Part shown: piece by piece, positions 3,276 through 5,184 of the stretch
How positions within the stretch are numbered: position 1 is the first letter of the stretch
How the letters are laid out: each line of letters opens with the position of its first letter
Assembly: GCA_031262265.1 (NCBI GenBank)
Contig: JAISIB010000146.1
Location: 1-5,184, forward strand
DNA length: 5,184 nt
DNA from: Prevotellaceae bacterium
GTDB taxonomy: Bacteria; Bacteroidota; Bacteroidia; Bacteroidales; Bacteroidaceae
Direction of reading: 5' to 3'
Translations under genes and position numbers: made by a program
The notes under the pieces: generated by a model
Told to the model about the DNA's origin: nothing
Database searches by the model: none
The model's input: only the letters and a program-made list of their open reading frames with translations

Positions 3276-5184
3276 TCAACGATTGTTTCCGTGACGACGT
3301 TGGTCGTTGCGACCATCCCGACGCGGCGGGCGCGAATGATGACCATGGTCGTCCGTTTCACTCATCCCTTCGGGTTTTGGCAGCAACGCCTTACGTGAAA
3401 GTTTAAACTTGCCGGTCTTCGGATCAACGTCCAATAGTTTCACTTCAATTTCGTCACCTTCCTTCAAACCGGACTCTTCTACGGTTTTCAGACGCTTCCA
3501 ATCGATCTCAGAAATGTGAAGTAATCCGTCTTTACCAGGTAAAAATTCAACGAAAGCCCCGTATGGCATGATAGAACGTATCTTACCTTTGTAAACTTCG
3601 CCCACTTCGGGCACAGCTACGATAGCTTTGATCAGACGTAACGCGTGTTCGATGCTTTGACGGTTAGTACCCGAAACTTCAATCTTTCCTACGCCATCTA
3701 CTTCTTCGATCGTAATGACAGTACCGGTTTCTTCCTGCATTCCCTGAATAATTTTTCCGCCCGGACCAATTACCGCACCGATAAATTCTTTCGGTATCGT
3801 CATAGTCTCAATACGTGGCGCATGATCTTTCAGGTCGAGACGCGGCGCAGGCAATGTTTCGGTAATCTTACCAAGAATATGCATACGTCCTTCGCGAGCT
3901 TGATTGAGAGCACGTTCAAGAATATCAAAAGACAAGCCGTCTACCTTAATATCCATTTGCGTTGCCGTAATACCATCTTTCGTTCCGGTTACTTTGAAGT
4001 CCATGTCTCCCAAATGATCTTCATCGCCCAAAATATCCGAAAGCACGGCGTACTTGTCTTCGCCCGCATTCTTAATCAATCCCATCGCTATGCCCGAGAC
4101 CGGTTTTGCAATCTTCACGCCGGCATCCATTAGTGCCAATGTTCCGGCACAAACGGTAGCCATCGACGAAGAACCGTTGGATTCCAGAATATCTGATACA
4201 ACACGCACCACGTATGGGTAGTTAAGCGGGAGCATGCCTTTCAAAGCACGCCATGCTAAGTGGCCATGTCCGATTTCGCGTCGACCAACACCGCGCTGTG
4301 CCTTAGCTTCTCCCGTAGAGAACGGCGGAAAGTTGTAATGTAGTAAGAAACGTTCTTTGCCGTGCACCAATACATCGTCTATAATCTTTTCATCCAGCTT
4401 AGTACCCAACGTCACCGAAGTAAGCGACTGAGTTTCACCGCGCGTAAACACCGCCGAGCCGTGGGGGCCGGGCAGATAACCGACTTCGCTCCATATCGGA
4501 CGAATCTCGGTGGTCTTGCGACCGTCCAAGCGTTTCCCTTCATCAAGGATGCAACGACGCATGGCTTCTTTCTCCACGTCATGATAGTATCTGTCGATGA
4601 GCGCACTCTTTTCTTCCAGTTCTTCTTCGGTGAATTTGGCTTTAAATTCTTCACAAATGGCTACAAATGCTTCGCCGCGCTCGTGTTTATTGTTATTGCC
4701 TGATTGAGCAACCGCATACGCTTTGTCATAGCATGCTTCCCGTACTTGTTTGCGTAAGTCTTCATCGTTGACTTCATGGTCATACGTACGTTTAACCGTT
4801 TTTCCGGCCATTTCAGCCAATTCAAGTTGCGCTTGGCAATGCGGTTTGATAGCTTCATGCGCCGCTTTCATCGCGTTCAGCAAATCAGCTTCGGATACTT
4901 CCTTCATCTCGCCTTCCACCATCATGATATTATCCAACGTAGCCGCCACCATAATATCCATATCCGCTTTCTCCAGTTGTTCAAACGTTGGGTTAATAAC
5001 GAATTCGCCGTCAACACGCGCCACACGTACTTCGGAAATAGGCCCGTTGAACGGAATATCCGAAACAGAAAGTGCAGCCGACGCGGCCAAACCCGCCAAA
5101 GCATCAGGTATATCCACTCCATCCGCAGAGAAAAGGATGATGTTTACATATACCTCGGCATGGTAGTTGTCCGGAAAAAGCGGA
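3276..5184 (-). CDS. pnp: Polyribonucleotide nucleotidyltransferase (PNPase), N-terminus beyond window
   Basis: PNPase degrades RNA 3' to 5' by phosphorolysis and can also add nucleotides. It works as a cytosolic trimer with an open central pore. The frame runs from the right edge (first full codon at 5181-5183, reading PLFPDNYHAEVYVNIILFSA) to the stop at 3276-3278. That is 635 of an expected 710-ish residues, so about the first 75-80 are missing. In fragment numbering, the rest of the first RNase PH domain covers 1 to about 130 and the helical linker about 140-215. The second, catalytic RNase PH domain begins near KRLDGR (217-222); it has the phosphate loop ESNGSSS (334-340) and the metal-binding aspartates in GDEDHLGDMD (386-395). 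A KH domain (about 460-510, IGPGG at 472-476) and an S1 domain (about 529-597) follow. The last 30 residues are a His/Arg-rich basic tail. A GTG at 5117 is in frame but lies inside the conserved domain and is not the start. All active-site motifs are intact. Confidence 0.97.
   Translation of the reverse strand, partial: PLFPDNYHAEVYVNIILFSADGVDIPDALAGLAASAALSVSDIPFNGPISEVRVARVDGEFVINPTFEQLEKADMDIMVAATLDNIMMVEGEMKEVSEADLLNAMKAAHEAIKPHCQAQLELAEMAGKTVKRTYDHEVNDEDLRKQVREACYDKAYAVAQSGNNNKHERGEAFVAICEEFKAKFTEEELEEKSALIDRYYHDVEKEAMRRCILDEGKRLDGRKTTEIRPIWSEVGYLPGPHGSAVFTRGETQSLTSVTLGTKLDEKIIDDVLVHGKERFLLHYNFPPFSTGEAKAQRGVGRREIGHGHLAWRALKGMLPLNYPYVVRVVSDILESNGSSSMATVCAGTLALMDAGVKIAKPVSGIAMGLIKNAGEDKYAVLSDILGDEDHLGDMDFKVTGTKDGITATQMDIKVDGLSFDILERALNQAREGRMHILGKITETLPAPRLDLKDHAPRIETMTIPKEFIGAVIGPGGKIIQGMQEETGTVITIEEVDGVGKIEVSGTNRQSIEHALRLIKAIVAVPEVGEVYKGKIRSIMPYGAFVEFLPGKDGLLHISEIDWKRLKTVEESGLKEGDEIEVKLLDVDPKTGKFKLSRKALLPKPEGMSETDDHGHHSRPPRRDGRNDQRRHGNNR

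Noticed and set aside
3645..4133. Plus-strand open frame of 162 codons and several others across 3276-5184 on both strands
   Set aside because: They overlap the pnp coding sequence, whose full-length match to PNPase domains leaves no room for them. None shows a recognisable motif.

Overview
The window looks like core chromosome of a member of the Bacteroidales, with a Bacteroides, Parabacteroides, Tannerella or Porphyromonas type of genome. The evidence is moderate GC content, little Shine-Dalgarno signal, upstream elements of the Bacteroidetes TAnnTTTG class, and protein subfamilies typical of that group: an EF-G2-type translation factor, a Bacteroidetes-type Rex and a Bacteroidetes-type IspF. 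The species cannot be fixed from the sequence alone. Nothing points to a plasmid, phage or insertion sequence.

Layout. Positions 1-450 (minus) hold the N-terminal 150 codons of an EF-G paralogue (EF-G2/FusA2 type) that runs off the left edge. A 366-bp divergent intergenic region (451-816) carries a promoter candidate on each strand, two perfect dyads placed like operators, and one copy of a 35-44 bp repeat. Positions 817-2582 (plus) form a tight three-gene operon: rex (NADH/NAD+-sensing repressor), a fumarylacetoacetate-hydrolase-family enzyme, and ispF (MEP isoprenoid pathway). A 156-bp gap (2583-2738) holds the second copy of the repeat in inverted orientation, then a TATCTTTG promoter element. 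Positions 2739-3212 (plus) encode a 157-residue protein with no signal peptide. A strong intrinsic terminator (3211-3250) separates it from the convergent pnp gene (3276-5184, minus), whose first ~75-80 codons lie beyond the right edge.

How the genes fit together. The window links redox sensing (Rex), translation under nutrient limitation (EF-G2), isoprenoid precursor synthesis (IspF) and RNA decay (PNPase). The divergent EF-G2/rex region is the regulatory hub.

Three observations stand out. First, the 157-aa protein carries a D-x-Y-D-x5-H-R signature that matches the catalytic motif of colicin M-type lipid II hydrolases, yet it is a stand-alone, apparently cytosolic protein. Second, nearly identical 35-bp inverted repeats (33/35) bracket the rex-FAH-ispF operon and can fold into two mutually exclusive hairpins. 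Third, the EF-G paralogue lacks the catalytic His of the G3 motif and has altered switch I and G4 motifs, as in EF-G2 factors reported to work without GTP hydrolysis.
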